Assembly: GCA_003260025.2 (NCBI GenBank)
Contig: QFZU02000030.1
Location: 25,643 to 89,642, forward strand
Direction of reading: 5' to 3'
DNA: 64,000 nucleotides
Origin: Microbispora triticiradicis
GTDB lineage: Bacteria > Actinomycetota > Actinomycetes > Streptosporangiales > Streptosporangiaceae
The notes below the pieces were generated by a model, which was not told the origin of the DNA, ran no database searches, and saw nothing but the letters and a program-made list of their open reading frames with translations. The number at the start of each line of letters is the position of its first letter. Position 1 is the first letter of the stretch. A program made the position numbers and the translations under genes. Below are positions 39,761-49,930 of the stretch, one piece after another.

Positions 39761-39784
39761 CACTCCGCGTACGACGATCGGGCC

Positions 39785-40495
39785 ATGACAGAACTGACAT
39801 CGACGCGACGGTCCGTGCCCACGCGAGGCGGCCGGAGGAAAAGGGAATGGCTGGTGCCGGCGGGGCTGATCGCGCTCAGCGCCGTCCCCGTGGTCGCCGG
39901 CGCGACCCGGCTGTCGCAGCTGACCGGCGGCGGGCCGGTCACCGCGAACAGCGCCCGGTACTTCGCGACGCCCTTCCCCGTGGTCGCGCACATCGTCGCC
40001 GTCACGCTGTTCAGCCTCCTCGGCGCCCTGCAGTTCGCCCCCGCGCTCCGCCGCCGCGCGCCGCGCTGGCACCGGATCTCGGGACGGGTGCTGGTGCCCG
40101 CCGGGCTCGTCACTGCCCTGTCGGGCCTGTGGATGACGCTGTTCTACCCACACCTGCCGGACGACAGCGCCCTGCTCGTCGGCGTACGGCTGGTGGTGGG
40201 CGGCGGCATGATCGTGTCGATCGTCCTCGGCTTCGCGGCGATCCGGCGGCGGGACGTCGCCCGCCACCGGGCGTGGATGGCGCGCGGCTACGCGCTCGGC
40301 ATGGGCGCGGGCACCCAGGTGCTGACCATCATGCCCTGGGTCGTGCTGACCGGCGGGCAGCCCGGCCCGCTCCCCCGCGCACTGCTCATGGCCCTCGCAT
40401 GGGTGATCAACCTCGCCGTGACCGAGTGGGCCGTCCGGCCCCGGCCCGGCGCCCGTAAGCCCGGTGCCCGCCGGCCCGCGCCTGTCAGCCCGTGA
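39785..40495 (+). CDS. DUF2306-type membrane protein
   Basis: 236-residue integral membrane protein with about six hydrophobic helices. Conserved polar residues within helices (PVVAHIVAVTLFSLLGALQF, RWHRISGRVLVPAGL, DVARHRAWMARGYALGMGA) are the pattern of DUF2306 proteins. The histidines in HRISGR and HRAWM could bind metal or heme. ATG 39785 follows a longer in-frame stretch from 39749. Function is unknown; several family members are near redox enzymes, as here with the quinone reductase-like gene. Its 3' end overlaps the convergent response regulator by 11 bp. Confidence 0.85.
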   Translation: MTELTSTRRSVPTRGGRRKREWLVPAGLIALSAVPVVAGATRLSQLTGGGPVTANSARYFATPFPVVAHIVAVTLFSLLGALQFAPALRRRAPRWHRISGRVLVPAGLVTALSGLWMTLFYPHLPDDSALLVGVRLVVGGGMIVSIVLGFAAIRRRDVARHRAWMARGYALGMGAGTQVLTIMPWVVLTGGQPGPLPRALLMALAWVINLAVTEWAVRPRPGARKPGARRPAPVSP

Positions 40496-41141
40496 CGCGG
40501 CCCGTCTGATAGGCCCACATGGCGATCTCGACGCGGTTCCGGGCGCCGAGCTTGGCCATCAGGCTCGCGACGTGCGTCTTGACCGTGCTGAGCGAGATGT
40601 GCATCTCGTCGGCGATCTCGCTGTTGGTCCGCCCGCGCGCCACCGCCGCCAGGATCTCCTCCTCCCGGTACGTCAGCGGCTCGACGAGCCGCGCCGCCGG
40701 CGCCGCGGGGCCGGACCGGGCGAAGGCCCCGAGCAGCCGCGCGGTGACGCTCGGGGCGATGAGCGCGTCCCCGCCGGCGGCGGCGTGCACGGCCTGGGAG
40801 AGCATCTCGGCGCCGGCGTTCTTGAGCAGGAACCCCCGGGCGCCGGCCCGCAGCGCGGCGTAGACGTACTCGTCGAGGTCGAACGTGGTGATGACCACGA
40901 CGGCGAGGGGGTCGGCGACCCCCGGCCCGGCGAGGCAGCGGGTGGCCTCGATGCCGTCGAGGCCGGGCATGCGGATGTCGAACAGGCACACGTCAGGGCG
41001 CAGGCGCCGCGCGAGTTCGACGGCCCGCCGCCCGTCGGCGGCCGTGTCGGCGACCTCGATGCCGGGCTGGGCGTCGAGGATCATCGCGAGCCCGGTGCGG
41101 ACGATCTCCTGGTCGTCGGCGACGAGCACCCGGATGCTCAC
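40485..41141 (-). CDS. NarL/LuxR-family response regulator
   Basis: 218-residue two-component regulator. The receiver domain has acidic residues Asp9/Asp10 and the phosphoacceptor Asp55 (VCLFDIRMPG). The C-terminal LuxR helix-turn-helix is LTYREEEILAAVARGRTNSEIADEMHISLSTVKTHVASLM (split at about 155-195). GTG 41141 overlaps the histidine kinase stop codon (GTGA), so the pair is co-translated. Targets are unknown; the adjacent divergent chitinase region and the DUF2306/oxidoreductase genes are candidates. Confidence 0.96.
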   Translation of the reverse strand: MSIRVLVADDQEIVRTGLAMILDAQPGIEVADTAADGRRAVELARRLRPDVCLFDIRMPGLDGIEATRCLAGPGVADPLAVVVITTFDLDEYVYAALRAGARGFLLKNAGAEMLSQAVHAAAGGDALIAPSVTARLLGAFARSGPAAPAARLVEPLTYREEEILAAVARGRTNSEIADEMHISLSTVKTHVASLMAKLGARNRVEIAMWAYQTGRVTG

Positions 41142-42280
41142 GTGGCCACCCCGTTCCTGGGCAGCACCGCGGTCACGGTCCAGCCCCGGCCGGGGTCCGG
41201 GCCTGCCACACAGGTGCCGCCGAGCAGGTCGGCGCGTTCGGCCATGCCCACGATGCCGTACCCCGCCGGGCCCGCCGGGCGGGCGGAGCCGCCGTCTCCG
41301 TCGTCGCTCACGCGCAGGCACACCGATGGCCCGTCCCCGGTGACGTGCACCGCCACCCGGGTGGCGTGGCGGGCATGCCGCAGCGCGTTGGTGACGGCCT
41401 CCTGGGCGATGCGGTAGACCGCCGCCTCGACCGACGGGGAGAGGCCGCCGAGGTCACCGGAGATCTCGACCCCGACGGACGGGTGATCCGGCCCGCCGGG
41501 AGCCGCGAGCCCTTCGATGTCGGCGATATGGCGGCCGGGGGTCAGGTCCGCCGGCTCGTCGCGGCGCAGGACGCGGACCATGGCCCGCATCTCGTCGAGT
41601 GCGCGCGCCGCCTCGGCCTCGATCACCCGCAGCGCATCGGTCGCGGCGTCGGGCCGCGCCGCGGCCGTGGCGAGGCCCGCCTGCGCGCGGATCGCCATCG
41701 CCGAGACGTGGTGGGCGACCGTGTCGTGCAGTTCGCGCGCCAGTTGCTCGCGTTCGAGCAGCTTGACCTGGTCGAGTTCGCGGGCCCTCGCCCTGGACCG
41801 GTAGCGGAACGCCCCGCCCAGCGTGGTCGTGGAGAGCACGACGGCGAACGGGCCGATCGCGTCGGCGGGCGCGGCGTGCTCGACAAGCACGGACAGGCCG
41901 GCCCCGGCGAGCATGACCGCGAGGCCGATCACGATCTCGCGGCCCGACCCCCAGCGCACCAGCGCGTACGGCAGGATCAGCAGGTAGGCCAGGGAGTACA
42001 TGTCGAGCATCGCGCCGTGCAGGGCGACCGGGACCAGGCTCGTCGTGACGAAGCAGACCGCCAGCGCCTCCAGGGGCCGGGTCCGGCGCCACAGCAGCGC
42101 GGGCGTCAGCCCGGCGGTGACGACCACCGAGAAGACCCGCCACGGCAGATCCGGCCGCAGCACCCCCTCCAGCACCGCGAGCGGCACCAGCACCACGACG
42201 AGCGCCCAGTCGCGCCACACCCGCCTGGGCGCATCGGGGGGACGGGGCTCGTGCCAGACCGAGCGAACGAGACCGCTCAC
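41138..42280 (-). CDS. Sensor histidine kinase (HisKA_3 family)
   Basis: 380-residue membrane kinase partnering the response regulator. It has about four to six N-terminal hydrophobic helices with no large external loop (residues 25-155), the dimerisation/phosphoacceptor box ELHDTVAHHVSAM with His185, and an HATPase_c domain (VYRIAQEAVTNALRHARHATRV, VSDDGDGG, GYGIVGMAERADLLGG). GTG start at 42280. This is the typical NarL-type sensor of actinobacteria, likely sensing membrane or cell-envelope conditions; the ligand is unknown. Confidence 0.95.
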   Translation of the reverse strand: MSGLVRSVWHEPRPPDAPRRVWRDWALVVVLVPLAVLEGVLRPDLPWRVFSVVVTAGLTPALLWRRTRPLEALAVCFVTTSLVPVALHGAMLDMYSLAYLLILPYALVRWGSGREIVIGLAVMLAGAGLSVLVEHAAPADAIGPFAVVLSTTTLGGAFRYRSRARARELDQVKLLEREQLARELHDTVAHHVSAMAIRAQAGLATAAARPDAATDALRVIEAEAARALDEMRAMVRVLRRDEPADLTPGRHIADIEGLAAPGGPDHPSVGVEISGDLGGLSPSVEAAVYRIAQEAVTNALRHARHATRVAVHVTGDGPSVCLRVSDDGDGGSARPAGPAGYGIVGMAERADLLGGTCVAGPDPGRGWTVTAVLPRNGVAT

Positions 42281-42346
42281 CGCATCATCGTACGGGAGTC
42301 CGCACCTCCGGTGCAGGTGACGTCCGGGTGCGACCTTAGCGAGGAG

Positions 42347-42366
42347 TTAACCGGCGATTAACCGGC
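42347..42366. repeat. Two direct TTAACCGGC repeats one helical turn apart
   Basis: TTAACCGGC at 42347-42355 and 42358-42366, start-to-start 11 bp, lying 67 bp upstream of the histidine kinase start and just upstream of the chitinase promoter. Such phased repeats suit a dimeric activator or response regulator. Confidence 0.45.
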
Positions 42367-42376
42367 CGCCGGGGCG

Positions 42377-42430
42377 TTGACCCTCCGGCGATCGGTATTT
42401 ACGCTGCAAACTAATAGGAAACTTTCCTAT
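42377..42430 (+). promoter_or_regulatory. Chitinase promoter with overlapping operator palindrome
   Basis: A -35 box TTGACC (42377-42382), 17-bp spacer and -10 box TACGCT (42400-42405) predict transcription starting near 42412. A perfect palindrome ATAGGAAA-C-TTTCCTAT (42414-42430) covers the start site, the position expected for a repressor. The core AGGAAACTTTCCT resembles, from memory, the operator of the ROK repressor CsnR that controls chitosanase genes in Streptomyces. Confidence 0.72.
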
Positions 42431-42458
42431 CGTTTACCCCCCAGACCGGGAGTTTCCA

Positions 42459-43994
<1,536 letters not shown>

Positions 43995-44006
43995 CCGCTT
44001 CGAGCC

Positions 44007-44050
44007 GATCAGGGCCCCCGCGTGTCCCACTCACGCGGGGGCCCCTGATC
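44007..44050 (+). terminator. Strong hairpin terminator after chitinase
   Basis: 18-bp stem between 44007-44024 and 44032-44050 with one bulged C and a 7-nt loop (TCCCACT). It begins 12 bp after the chitinase stop codon and separates it from the sppA-type gene. Confidence 0.88.
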
Positions 44051-44092
44051 GTCGGGGCATACAGGCGAAAACCGTCGCTTATGGTGGCATTT

Positions 44093-45784
44093 ATGGACGC
44101 GTCGAGGACGATCGTGGAGACCGTGGGCAAGCTGCGGCAGCGCCGCACCGGGCCGCTGGTGCTGGAGCTGGACCTGACCGAAGGGCTGTCCGAGGGACCG
44201 CCCGCCGACCCTGTGACCGCCCTGCTGTCGATGCGCAAGCCACGCCTGGCGGAGGTGCTGTCGGGCCTGCGCCGCGCCCGCAAGGACCCCCGGGTCGCCG
44301 CGCTCATCGTCAAGATCGGCGGGAACCCCCTGGGCCTGGGGACGGTGCAGGAACTGCGCGAAGCCGTCGTGAAGCTGCGCGCGGCGGGCAAGCCGACCGT
44401 CGCGTTCGCCGAGACCTTCGGGGAGTTCGGCGCCGGCACGGTTCCGTACTATCTGGCCAGCGCGTTCGAGCGGGTCTACCTCCAGCCCTCCGGCGACGTC
44501 GGGCTGACCGGGGTGGCGCTGGAGCAGCGCTTCCTGCGTGACGCACTCGCCAGGGCCGGGGTGGAGTATCAGCTCGGCCAGCGGCACGAGTACAAGACCG
44601 CGGCCAACATGTTCACCCAGAACCACATGACGGACGCGCACCGCGAGTCGGCGACCCGCATCGCCGAGTCGGTGACCGAGCAGATCACCGCCGGCATCGC
44701 CGAGGCGCGCCGGCTCACCCCCGAGCGCGTGCGCGAGCTGATCGACCAGGGCCCGTTCATCGGCGCCGAGGCCGTCGAGGCCGGACTCGTGGACGGACTG
44801 AAGTATCGCGACGAGGTCTACGCGGAGACGGTCGAGGACGGCGCCCACCTGCAGTACGTGTCCCGGTACGCCAAGAGCGCGCTGTCCGGGAAGCTGCCGC
44901 ATCCCGGCGCCGACACCGTGGCCCTGGTGCACGGCACCGGCACGATCCGCCTCGGGCGCAGCGGCAGGTCTCCCCTCGGCGGCGGAGGCGCCATGGGCTC
45001 CGACACCGTCTGCGCCGCCCTGCGCACGGCCCGGCGGGACGACAAGGTCAAGGCCATCGTGTTCCGGGTGGACAGCCCCGGCGGCTCGTACGTCGCCTCC
45101 GACGCCATCTGGCGGGAGGTCGTGCTGGCCCGCGAGTCGGGCAAGCCGGTCATCGTGTCGATGGGCGACCTGGCCGCCTCCGGCGGCTACTTCGTGTCGA
45201 TGGCCGCCGACGTGATCGTGGCCCAGCCGGGCACGCTGACCGGCTCGATCGGCGTGTTCGGCGGCAAGCCCGTCGTCGGTGAGCTGCTCGGCAGGCTCGG
45301 CGTGGTGACGGAGTCGGTCGCCGAGGGCGCCAACGCCGGGATGTTCTCGCCGACGACCGCGTTCTCCGAGACGCAGTGGGAGCGGGTCAACGCCTGGCTC
45401 GACCGTATCTACGACGACTTCGTGGGCAAGGTGGCCGACGGCCGCGGCCTGAGCAGGGAGCGGGCGCACGAGCTGGCCAGGGGCCGGGTCTGGACCGGCG
45501 CCGACGCCCGGGCGGCCGGTCTCGCCGACGAGCTCGGCGGCCTGGAGGACGCCCTCGCCCTGGCCCGCCGCCGGGCCGGGCTCGCCACCGCCGCCCCGGT
45601 GCGGACCTATCCCCGCATGCACCCGCTGGAGCGGCTGCGGCCGGCGGAGTCGAGCGAGGACAGGTCGGCCGCCCTCTCCCGGGTGCGCCTGGAGGCGTGG
45701 GGGCCACTCGCCCGGCTCGCCGGAGAGCTCGGCCTACCGGCGTACGGCCCGCTCGTGCTGCCGGGCTACTGGACCGTCCGGTAG
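44093..45784 (+). CDS. sppA: Protease IV / signal peptide peptidase SppA
   Basis: 563-residue S49 family serine protease, the long two-domain form. The catalytic dyad is Lys168 (HEYKTAANMF, N-terminal domain) and Ser363 (GDLAASGGYF, C-terminal domain), the known arrangement of SppA67K. No N-terminal membrane helix is obvious, in contrast to E. coli SppA, so the protein may be soluble or peripherally bound. ATG 44093 or 44081 are both possible starts. Its 3' end overlaps the convergent flavin reductase by 19 bp. Role: cleaving remnant signal peptides or small membrane fragments. Confidence 0.92.
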   Translation: MDASRTIVETVGKLRQRRTGPLVLELDLTEGLSEGPPADPVTALLSMRKPRLAEVLSGLRRARKDPRVAALIVKIGGNPLGLGTVQELREAVVKLRAAGKPTVAFAETFGEFGAGTVPYYLASAFERVYLQPSGDVGLTGVALEQRFLRDALARAGVEYQLGQRHEYKTAANMFTQNHMTDAHRESATRIAESVTEQITAGIAEARRLTPERVRELIDQGPFIGAEAVEAGLVDGLKYRDEVYAETVEDGAHLQYVSRYAKSALSGKLPHPGADTVALVHGTGTIRLGRSGRSPLGGGGAMGSDTVCAALRTARRDDKVKAIVFRVDSPGGSYVASDAIWREVVLARESGKPVIVSMGDLAASGGYFVSMAADVIVAQPGTLTGSIGVFGGKPVVGELLGRLGVVTESVAEGANAGMFSPTTAFSETQWERVNAWLDRIYDDFVGKVADGRGLSRERAHELARGRVWTGADARAAGLADELGGLEDALALARRRAGLATAAPVRTYPRMHPLERLRPAESSEDRSAALSRVRLEAWGPLARLAGELGLPAYGPLVLPGYWTVR

Positions 45785-46257
45785 CGGGAGCGCAGCCGTA
45801 CGAGCGGGGATTTCTGGGCATCGACGTAGTCGACGCCCAGCACCGCGCCGACGAACAGGGTGTGATCGCCGGCCGGGACGACCTGCGTCGTCTCGGCCTC
45901 GATCGCCGCCAGTCCGCCGTCCACCACCAGCGCCTCGCTGTGCGCGCCGCGGTGGTGGGCGGCCCCGGCCAGCAGGAGCCGCGCCCCCGGCCGCCCCGCG
46001 GCGGCGAAGCGGGAGGCGACCGCCTGCTGACCGTCGGCTAGAAGGCTGGCGGCCCACCGGTCCCGGCGCAGGAGCACCTCGGCGAGATAACCGGCCGAGT
46101 CGAGGCTGACCAGCACGAGCGGCGGGTCGAGCGACACCGACATCAGGGTCGCGACCGTCGTGCCGAGGTCGTCACGGTCGTCCTTCACCGTCAGCACGGC
46201 GACGCCCGCGGCGAGTTGCCGCATGGCCTCGGTGAACAGCCCCTGCACCGGACTCAC
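45766..46257 (-). CDS. Flavin reductase family protein
   Basis: 163-residue FMN-binding split-barrel flavin reductase. It has the family N-terminus (FTEAMRQLAAGVAVLTVKDD), the flavin-site segment GTTVATLMSVSLDPPLVLVSL and the C-terminal GDHTLFVGAVLGVDY. It would supply reduced flavin to a monooxygenase or reduce flavin directly. It lies 22 bp downstream of the osmoprotectant binding-protein gene on the same strand and is probably co-transcribed, although no monooxygenase is near. GTG start at 46257; no strong ribosome-binding site. Confidence 0.88.
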   Translation of the reverse strand: MSPVQGLFTEAMRQLAAGVAVLTVKDDRDDLGTTVATLMSVSLDPPLVLVSLDSAGYLAEVLLRRDRWAASLLADGQQAVASRFAAAGRPGARLLLAGAAHHRGAHSEALVVDGGLAAIEAETTQVVPAGDHTLFVGAVLGVDYVDAQKSPLVRLRSRYRTVQ

Positions 46258-46279
46258 CCGGTCCTCACTCCGGACCCAC

Positions 46280-47200
46280 CTAGAGGAGGCCGTTCTGGGT
46301 CAGCCAGTCCTTGGCGACCGCCGGCGGGTCGTCCTTGTCGACGGCGATCCGCTTCATCAGCGAGACCAGCGTCTCGGTGTCCAGCTTGGCGGAGATCGCG
46401 TTGAGCGTGGAGACCACGGTGTCGTTCGCCTCGGCCTTGTGGACCAGGGGCGTCACGTTCTCCGAGCCGAAGGCGTTCTTGTTGTCCTGCAACGGCACGA
46501 GGTCGTTCAGCACGATCTTGGGGTCGGTGGTGAACACGTTGCCGACCTGGACCGTGCCGCTCTTGATCGCGTCCGCGGTGGTGGCCCCGGTGGGCTTCCA
46601 CTGCTTGAACTCCAGGCCGTAGACGGTCTTGAAGTTCTCCTCCTGGCGGTCCTTGAACTCCGGCGGCCCGCCGACCGTGAGGTCCTTGGAGACCTTCGCG
46701 AGGTCCTCGATCGTGGCGAGCTTGTACTTGTCGGCCGTCGCCTTGGTGACGGTGAGCGAGTTGTTGTCCTCGGCCGCGGCGGGCTCCAGGATCTCCAGCT
46801 CGGGCGGCAGCTTCGCCTTCAGCCCGGCGAGGATGTCGTCCTTGGTCCTGGCCGTGCTCGACTTGTCGATGAACGCCAGCAGCGACCCGGCGTACTCGGG
46901 CAGCACGGTCAGGCCGCCGCTCTTGATCTGGTCGTAGACGACCTCGCGGCTGCCGATGTTGGGCTTCTCCTCGACCGTGACGCCCTTGGCCTGGAGCGCC
47001 TGGGCGTAGATCGAGGCGAGCAGGACGCTCTCGGGGAAGTCGAAGGAGCCGACGACCACCTTGGCGGAGGCCGCGCCGCCGGACCCGGAGGCCGAAGGGG
47101 CGGCCGACGCGGTGGTGGACAGCGGGTCAGACCCCCCGCAGGCCGACAATGTGAGCGCCGTGGTCAGGGCGACCGCCGCGACGCCGAACATACGCCTCAT
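46280..47200 (-). CDS. Osmoprotectant ABC transporter substrate-binding lipoprotein
   Basis: 306-residue lipoprotein of the OpuAC/ProX-OsmX type binding glycine betaine, choline or related compounds outside the membrane. Lipobox LSAC (Cys21) after a short signal, a Ser/Ala-rich tether, then a two-lobe binding domain with EYAGSLLAF, PNIGSREVVYDQIKSGG and VFTTDPKI. It is the fourth gene of the ABC operon in transcription order (ATPase, two permeases, binding protein), 38 bp after the second permease. Confidence 0.94.
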   Translation of the reverse strand: MRRMFGVAAVALTTALTLSACGGSDPLSTTASAAPSASGSGGAASAKVVVGSFDFPESVLLASIYAQALQAKGVTVEEKPNIGSREVVYDQIKSGGLTVLPEYAGSLLAFIDKSSTARTKDDILAGLKAKLPPELEILEPAAAEDNNSLTVTKATADKYKLATIEDLAKVSKDLTVGGPPEFKDRQEENFKTVYGLEFKQWKPTGATTADAIKSGTVQVGNVFTTDPKIVLNDLVPLQDNKNAFGSENVTPLVHKAEANDTVVSTLNAISAKLDTETLVSLMKRIAVDKDDPPAVAKDWLTQNGLL

Positions 47201-47238
47201 AAGGAAAAACCCTTCATTTTTGGGAGATAATACGGAGA

Positions 47239-47901
47239 TTAGCGGGTCTGTCGGACTCCCGGCGAGACGACCACCCGGTCGAGGAGGAGGAAGCCGAACT
47301 GGACGGCCAGCGCGAGGGCCGCGACCAGGACCGCGCCGCCGATCACGCTGGAGTACGCCTTGGTGGCCAGGCCGTCGATGATGAACCGGCCGAGCCCGCC
47401 GAGGCCGACGAACGCCGCCACGGTGGCGGTGGAGACGACCTGGATGGCCGACAGGCGCAGCCCCAGCAGGATCAGCGGCAGCGCGACCGGCGTCAGCGTC
47501 CGGAACAGCACCTGCGGCCCGCGCAGGCCCATGCCGTACGCCGCGTCGCGCAGGTCGGCGTCCACCCCGCGCAGTCCCTCGTACGTGTTGACCAGGATGG
47601 GCGGGACCGCCAGCACGATCAGCGGGACCAGCACCGGCAGCACGGTCCCCACCCCGGCCAGCAGCACGACGAGCACGAGCAGGCCGAGCGTCGGCAGGGC
47701 CCGGGCCGCGTTCGCCGCGACCACGACGAGCAGCGCGCCGCGGCCGGTGTGACCGATGAGCATGCCGAGCGGCACGGCGATCAGCGCCGCGACGAGGAAG
47801 GCCGCCGCCGAGTATCCCAGGTGCTCCAGCAGCCGGACCGGGATGCCGTCGGGGCCGGACCAGTGCGCCGAGTCGCCGAAGAAGTCGGCCAGCCAGTTCA
47901 T
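47239..47901 (-). CDS. Osmoprotectant ABC transporter permease 2
   Basis: 220-residue inner-membrane permease of the ProW/OpuCB type with about five helices. The ABC-docking EAA-like segment is LRDAAYGMGLRGPQVLFRTLTPVALPLILLGLRLS (split over residues 115-150), and AAFVGLGGLGRFI is also typical. ATG start at 47901 after a 28-bp gap from permease 1. Confidence 0.94.
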   Translation of the reverse strand: MNWLADFFGDSAHWSGPDGIPVRLLEHLGYSAAAFLVAALIAVPLGMLIGHTGRGALLVVVAANAARALPTLGLLVLVVLLAGVGTVLPVLVPLIVLAVPPILVNTYEGLRGVDADLRDAAYGMGLRGPQVLFRTLTPVALPLILLGLRLSAIQVVSTATVAAFVGLGGLGRFIIDGLATKAYSSVIGGAVLVAALALAVQFGFLLLDRVVVSPGVRQTR

Positions 47902-47929
47902 GCCGTGCCCCCGTTCACGCCGCTCCCGT

Positions 47930-48604
47930 TCATGCCGTGCTCCTCGCCCGGGACCAGGGGGTCAGCAGCCGCTGGGCGAGCACGAGCAGCCCGTCGGCGA
48001 GCACCGCGAGCAGCACGATGAGCGCGATCCCGACCACGATCGGCGTGTAGAACTGCCGCTGCCAGCCGTCGATGAACAGGTTGCCGAGCCCGCCCTGGCC
48101 GATCAGCGCGCCCACGCTCACCAGGCTGATGCTGGACACGGTCGCGACCCGCAGCCCGGCCAGGACCACCGGCACCGCCACCGGCAGCTCGACCCGGAGC
48201 AGGCGGCGCGCGGGCCGGAAGCCCATCGCCACGGCCGACTGCCGTACGGGGTCGGGGACCGAGGCCAGCCCGTCCACGACGGCGGGGATCAGGATCGCCA
48301 GGGCGAAGAACGTCAGCGGGATGACGACGGTCGCGCGGGTGAGCCCGGTGACCGACAGGAACACCGAGAACAGCACGAGGGAGGGCAGGGAGTAGGTCAC
48401 GTTCATCAGCGCCGCCGTCGGCTGGTACAGCCACCGCCACCGGGCGCAGGCCAGGCCGAGCGGCAGCGCCACCACCAGCCCGAGCAGCACCGGCAGGAAG
48501 GCCGTCACGACATGGTTCTCCAGCAGCGTGCTGATCGCCGAAGGGCTTCCGCTGTCCCAGTTGCGCGCGATCCAGTCCCAGCGGACCAGGGGCTCCTCGA
48601 TCAC
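47930..48604 (-). CDS. Osmoprotectant ABC transporter permease 1
   Basis: 224-residue permease homologous to the next gene (NVTYSLPSLVLFSVFLSVTG, SAVAMGFRPARRLLRVELPVAVPVVLAGLRVAT region, LIGQGGLGNLFIDGW). The GTG start at 48604 overlaps the ATPase stop codon (GTGA), so expression is translationally coupled. Two dissimilar permeases form a heterodimeric channel, as in OpuC/Osm systems. Confidence 0.94.
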   Translation of the reverse strand: MIEEPLVRWDWIARNWDSGSPSAISTLLENHVVTAFLPVLLGLVVALPLGLACARWRWLYQPTAALMNVTYSLPSLVLFSVFLSVTGLTRATVVIPLTFFALAILIPAVVDGLASVPDPVRQSAVAMGFRPARRLLRVELPVAVPVVLAGLRVATVSSISLVSVGALIGQGGLGNLFIDGWQRQFYTPIVVGIALIVLLAVLADGLLVLAQRLLTPWSRARSTA

Positions 48605-49647
48605 GCGGGCGCCTCCTCGGCGGAGCCGGCGCCCCTGACGGGCGGCGCGTACTCGGCGAGCAGCTCGTCGATCGCGTCCCGCCCGGCCACCCCGCGCACG
48701 CGGCCCTCCTCGTCCACGGCGACCGCGACGCCGTTCGGCGACAGCAGCGCCGCGTCGAGCGCCGCCCGCAGCGAGTCGGTCTCGGGGTCGAAGGTGCCGT
48801 ACGCCGCGAGGCCGTCGCCGGTCCGCCAGCCGAGCGGCCTGCCGTCCTCGCCGGTAACGAGGTCGGGCGGCGCCGGGCCGAGCCGCACCTCCTTGGCGGA
48901 GATGAACGACAGCCGCCGGATGCCCCGGTCGCGCCCGAGGAACCCGCGGACGAAGTCGTCGGCCGGCTCGGTGAGCAGCGTGGCGGGGCCTGCCATCTGG
49001 GCCAGCCGCCCGCCGACTCGTAGGACGGCCACCGTGTCGCCGAGCTTGACCGCCTCGTCGATGTCGTGGGTGACGAACACGATCGTCTTGCGCAGTTCCG
49101 ACTGCAGGCGGAGCAACTCGTCCTGGAGGCTCGCCCGGACGACCGGGTCGACGGCGCTGAACGGCTCGTCCATCAGCAGCACCGGCGGGTCCGCCGCGAG
49201 CGCCCGGGCCACGCCGACCCGCTGCTGCTGGCCGCCGGAGAGCTGGAAGGGATAACGGTTCGCGAGGCCCGCGTCGAGCCCGACCAGTTCGAGCAGCTCC
49301 ATCGCCCGGGCGCGGGCCTTCTTCTTGTTCCAGCCCAGCAGGTACGGCACCGTCGCGACGTTGTCCACGATCCTGCGGTGCGGGAACAGGCCCGCCTGCT
49401 GGATGACGTAGCCGATGCCGCGCCGAAGCGTAGGCGGGTCGATCTCACGCACGTCCTGGCCGTCGAGGGCGATACGGCCGGAGGTGGCGTCGATCATGCG
49501 GTTGATCATCCGCAGCGAGGTGGTCTTGCCGCAGCCGGAGGGGCCCACGAACACGGTGATCGCACCTGTGGGCACCTCGAGGCTCAGGTCGTCCACGGCC
49601 ACCGTCCCGTCCCGGTAGCGCTTGGTGACACCTTCGAATGTGATCAC
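48601..49647 (-). CDS. Osmoprotectant ABC transporter ATP-binding protein
   Basis: 348-residue ATPase of the ProV/OpuCA type. Walker A GPSGCGKTTS, signature LSGGQQQRVGVARAL, Walker B VLLMDEPFSAVDP and the H-loop VTHD are intact. The C-terminal part (about 275-335, FDPETDSLRAALDAALLSPNGVAVAVDEEG region) looks like a CBS-type regulatory domain, as in OpuCA. First gene of the five-gene operon; the divergent 283-bp upstream region (to 49930) should hold its promoter, probably osmoregulated. Confidence 0.95.
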   Translation of the reverse strand: MITFEGVTKRYRDGTVAVDDLSLEVPTGAITVFVGPSGCGKTTSLRMINRMIDATSGRIALDGQDVREIDPPTLRRGIGYVIQQAGLFPHRRIVDNVATVPYLLGWNKKKARARAMELLELVGLDAGLANRYPFQLSGGQQQRVGVARALAADPPVLLMDEPFSAVDPVVRASLQDELLRLQSELRKTIVFVTHDIDEAVKLGDTVAVLRVGGRLAQMAGPATLLTEPADDFVRGFLGRDRGIRRLSFISAKEVRLGPAPPDLVTGEDGRPLGWRTGDGLAAYGTFDPETDSLRAALDAALLSPNGVAVAVDEEGRVRGVAGRDAIDELLAEYAPPVRGAGSAEEAPA

Positions 49648-49930
49648 GCCGTATCTGCCCTTCGAAAGAGTGTGCGATCAAGGCAACACAGGAGGCGCCC
49701 TCGCTCTTCCCCGTCAGCGCCCCGGAAATCGTGGCGGCCCCCACCGCGTTCGTCAGCCCGGCCGACAGCCATGGAGGATACTCGCGGGATCCGGGCCTGA
49801 ATATCTATCAATAGGGCATCTCCTGATGCGGGGTGCGCCGATGTGTTGGCATGATTACTCTCACGCCTCTCCTGTCCCTCCGCTCTGTTCCTCCCGTAGG
49901 GACCAGCCACGAACCCCAGAGGAGCCGGTC
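49648..49930. other. Divergent intergenic region, ABC operon / sigma-like gene
   Basis: 283 bp without a gene. It contains the short AT-rich segment around 49795-49820 and TTGGCATGATTACT (near 49842-49856), either of which could belong to a promoter, but no confident -35/-10 pair was found. AGAGGAG (about 49916-49922) is the ribosome-binding site of the following GTG. Confidence 0.45.
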
